Shown in pieces: positions 63,446 through 64,000 of a stretch of 64,000 nucleotides of DNA; the stretch's first letter is position 1; each line of letters opens with the position of its first letter. The position numbers and the translations under genes are program-made. The notes beneath the pieces were generated by a model, which saw only the letters and a program-made list of their open reading frames with translations, searched no databases and was not told the DNA's origin. Source of the DNA: Lacihabitans sp. CCS-44 (GTDB lineage Bacteria; Bacteroidota; Bacteroidia; Cytophagales; Spirosomataceae); assembly GCF_024343735.1 (NCBI RefSeq), contig NZ_RJUE01000006.1, positions 1 to 64,000 on the forward strand, in the 5' to 3' direction.

Positions 63446-64000
63446 ATGCTTCTAAAAATAGTCTGGAAAAACATTTGGGCAAAAAAACTAAATAGCTTCC
63501 TGTGCATATTGTTGATGATGTTTGGTATCAGCATAATTTCTCTTTTAATCAACATCGGGAACCAACTTCAAGATAAATTCTCCAAGAATATATCAGGCAT
63601 AGATATGGTGGTAGGTGCTAAGGGTAGCCCATTACAGCTGATTCTCTCTGGTGTATATCAGATTGACGCCCCTACTGGCAATATTCCTATGTCAGAGCTT
63701 CAATCACTTCAGATGAATCCACTGGTAAAACAGGTATTTCCACTATCTATGGGAGACAACTATCAAGGATTTAGAATTGTTGGTACTATTCATCCATATC
63801 TTAAACATTTTGAGGCCGATTATGCCGAAGGTGTTGGTTTCAAAACCAATATGGAAGTTGTAATAGGGTCAACGGTAGCAAAAAAGCTCAAATTAAAACT
63901 CAATGATTCTTTCGCTTCGTCACATGGATTAGAAAAAGAGGGAGAAGCACATGGAGATAAAAAATACAAAGTGGTGGGTATTTTGAAGTCCAATAATTCG
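63446..64000 (+). CDS. FtsX/MacB-like ABC permease, partial at window end
   Basis: Starts one base after the ATPase stop (ATG at 63446) and is cut off after 185 residues by the window edge. It has an N-terminal membrane helix (about 15-38, CILLMMFGISIISLLINIG) and then the periplasmic domain: KNISGIDMVVGAKGSPLQL, ILSGVYQIDAPTGNIP and YQGFRIVGTIHPYL, a pattern of FtsX-like permeases of the MacB superfamily. A short His/Glu/Lys-rich loop (SHGLEKEGEAHGDKK) lies near residue 165. Function as partner of the ATPase; exporter of unknown cargo. C-terminal helices lie beyond the window. Confidence 0.88.
   Translation, partial: MLLKIVWKNIWAKKLNSFLCILLMMFGISIISLLINIGNQLQDKFSKNISGIDMVVGAKGSPLQLILSGVYQIDAPTGNIPMSELQSLQMNPLVKQVFPLSMGDNYQGFRIVGTIHPYLKHFEADYAEGVGFKTNMEVVIGSTVAKKLKLKLNDSFASSHGLEKEGEAHGDKKYKVVGILKSNNS

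Overview
The window is AT-rich chromosomal DNA of a Bacteroidota bacterium, most likely of the order Cytophagales (inference from gene content; no rRNA is present to place it). Pointers are a SusC/SusD pair, proteins with type IX secretion (T9SS) C-terminal domains, a T9SS plug protein, a Na+/H+ pyrophosphatase, a BT_3928-type DoxX protein next to folP, and promoter -7 boxes of the Bacteroidota form TAnnTTTG. About 50 genes are packed tightly on both strands, with many strong intrinsic terminators. I saw no tRNA, rRNA, CRISPR array, prophage or insertion sequence; the only mobile-type gene is a REP-associated tyrosine transposase at the left edge, bordered by small hairpins.

Layout. 1-9.4 kb (minus strand): RAYT transposase, exported M20 metallopeptidase overlapping a CvfB-like S1 protein, TSUP permease, a membrane pyrophosphatase fused to an OmpA peptidoglycan-binding domain, and a secreted subtilisin. 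9.4-16.3 kb (plus): exported PIG-L deacetylase, VWA (BatB-like) and TPR (BatC-like) genes joined end to end, then purC, alaA and a DUF456 protein. 16.3-18.7 kb (minus): a compact carbamoyltransferase / 49-residue membrane peptide / SxtJ-like module, the same trio as sxtI-sxtK-sxtJ of saxitoxin clusters but here without any toxin genes. 18.9-31 kb: GH30 glycosidase, a LysM protein built on a dead MltD-type transglycosylase domain, pgi, GH25 lysozyme, fatty acid desaturase, prfC and a RecB/AddA-like helicase-nuclease.

31-39.9 kb: TonB-dependent receptor, metF, SlyD-like FKBP, proS, a repeat-rich aromatic lipoprotein and an OmpP1/FadL-like porin. 39.9-45.1 kb (minus): a surface-glycan locus with a GT2 transferase, two CDP-paratose-2-epimerase-like SDRs (one lacking the catalytic Tyr) and a large GT-C-like membrane protein. 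45.2-48.3 kb: aroK, DoxX/BT_3928 protein, a duplicated DUF1599 protein and divergent folP. 48.4-58.5 kb (plus): two tandem paralogous FN3/T9SS proteins, then susC-susD-lipoprotein. 58.8-64 kb: ABC-F ATPase overlapping a T9SS plug protein, 1-Cys peroxiredoxin, and an ABC exporter (ATPase plus a permease cut by the window end).

Most of the region is housekeeping and envelope biology. The points most worth following are the carbamoyltransferase trio, the pyrophosphatase-OmpA fusion, the pseudo-transglycosylase, the Tyr-less epimerase pair, and regulatory hairpins ahead of susC and the ABC-F gene.
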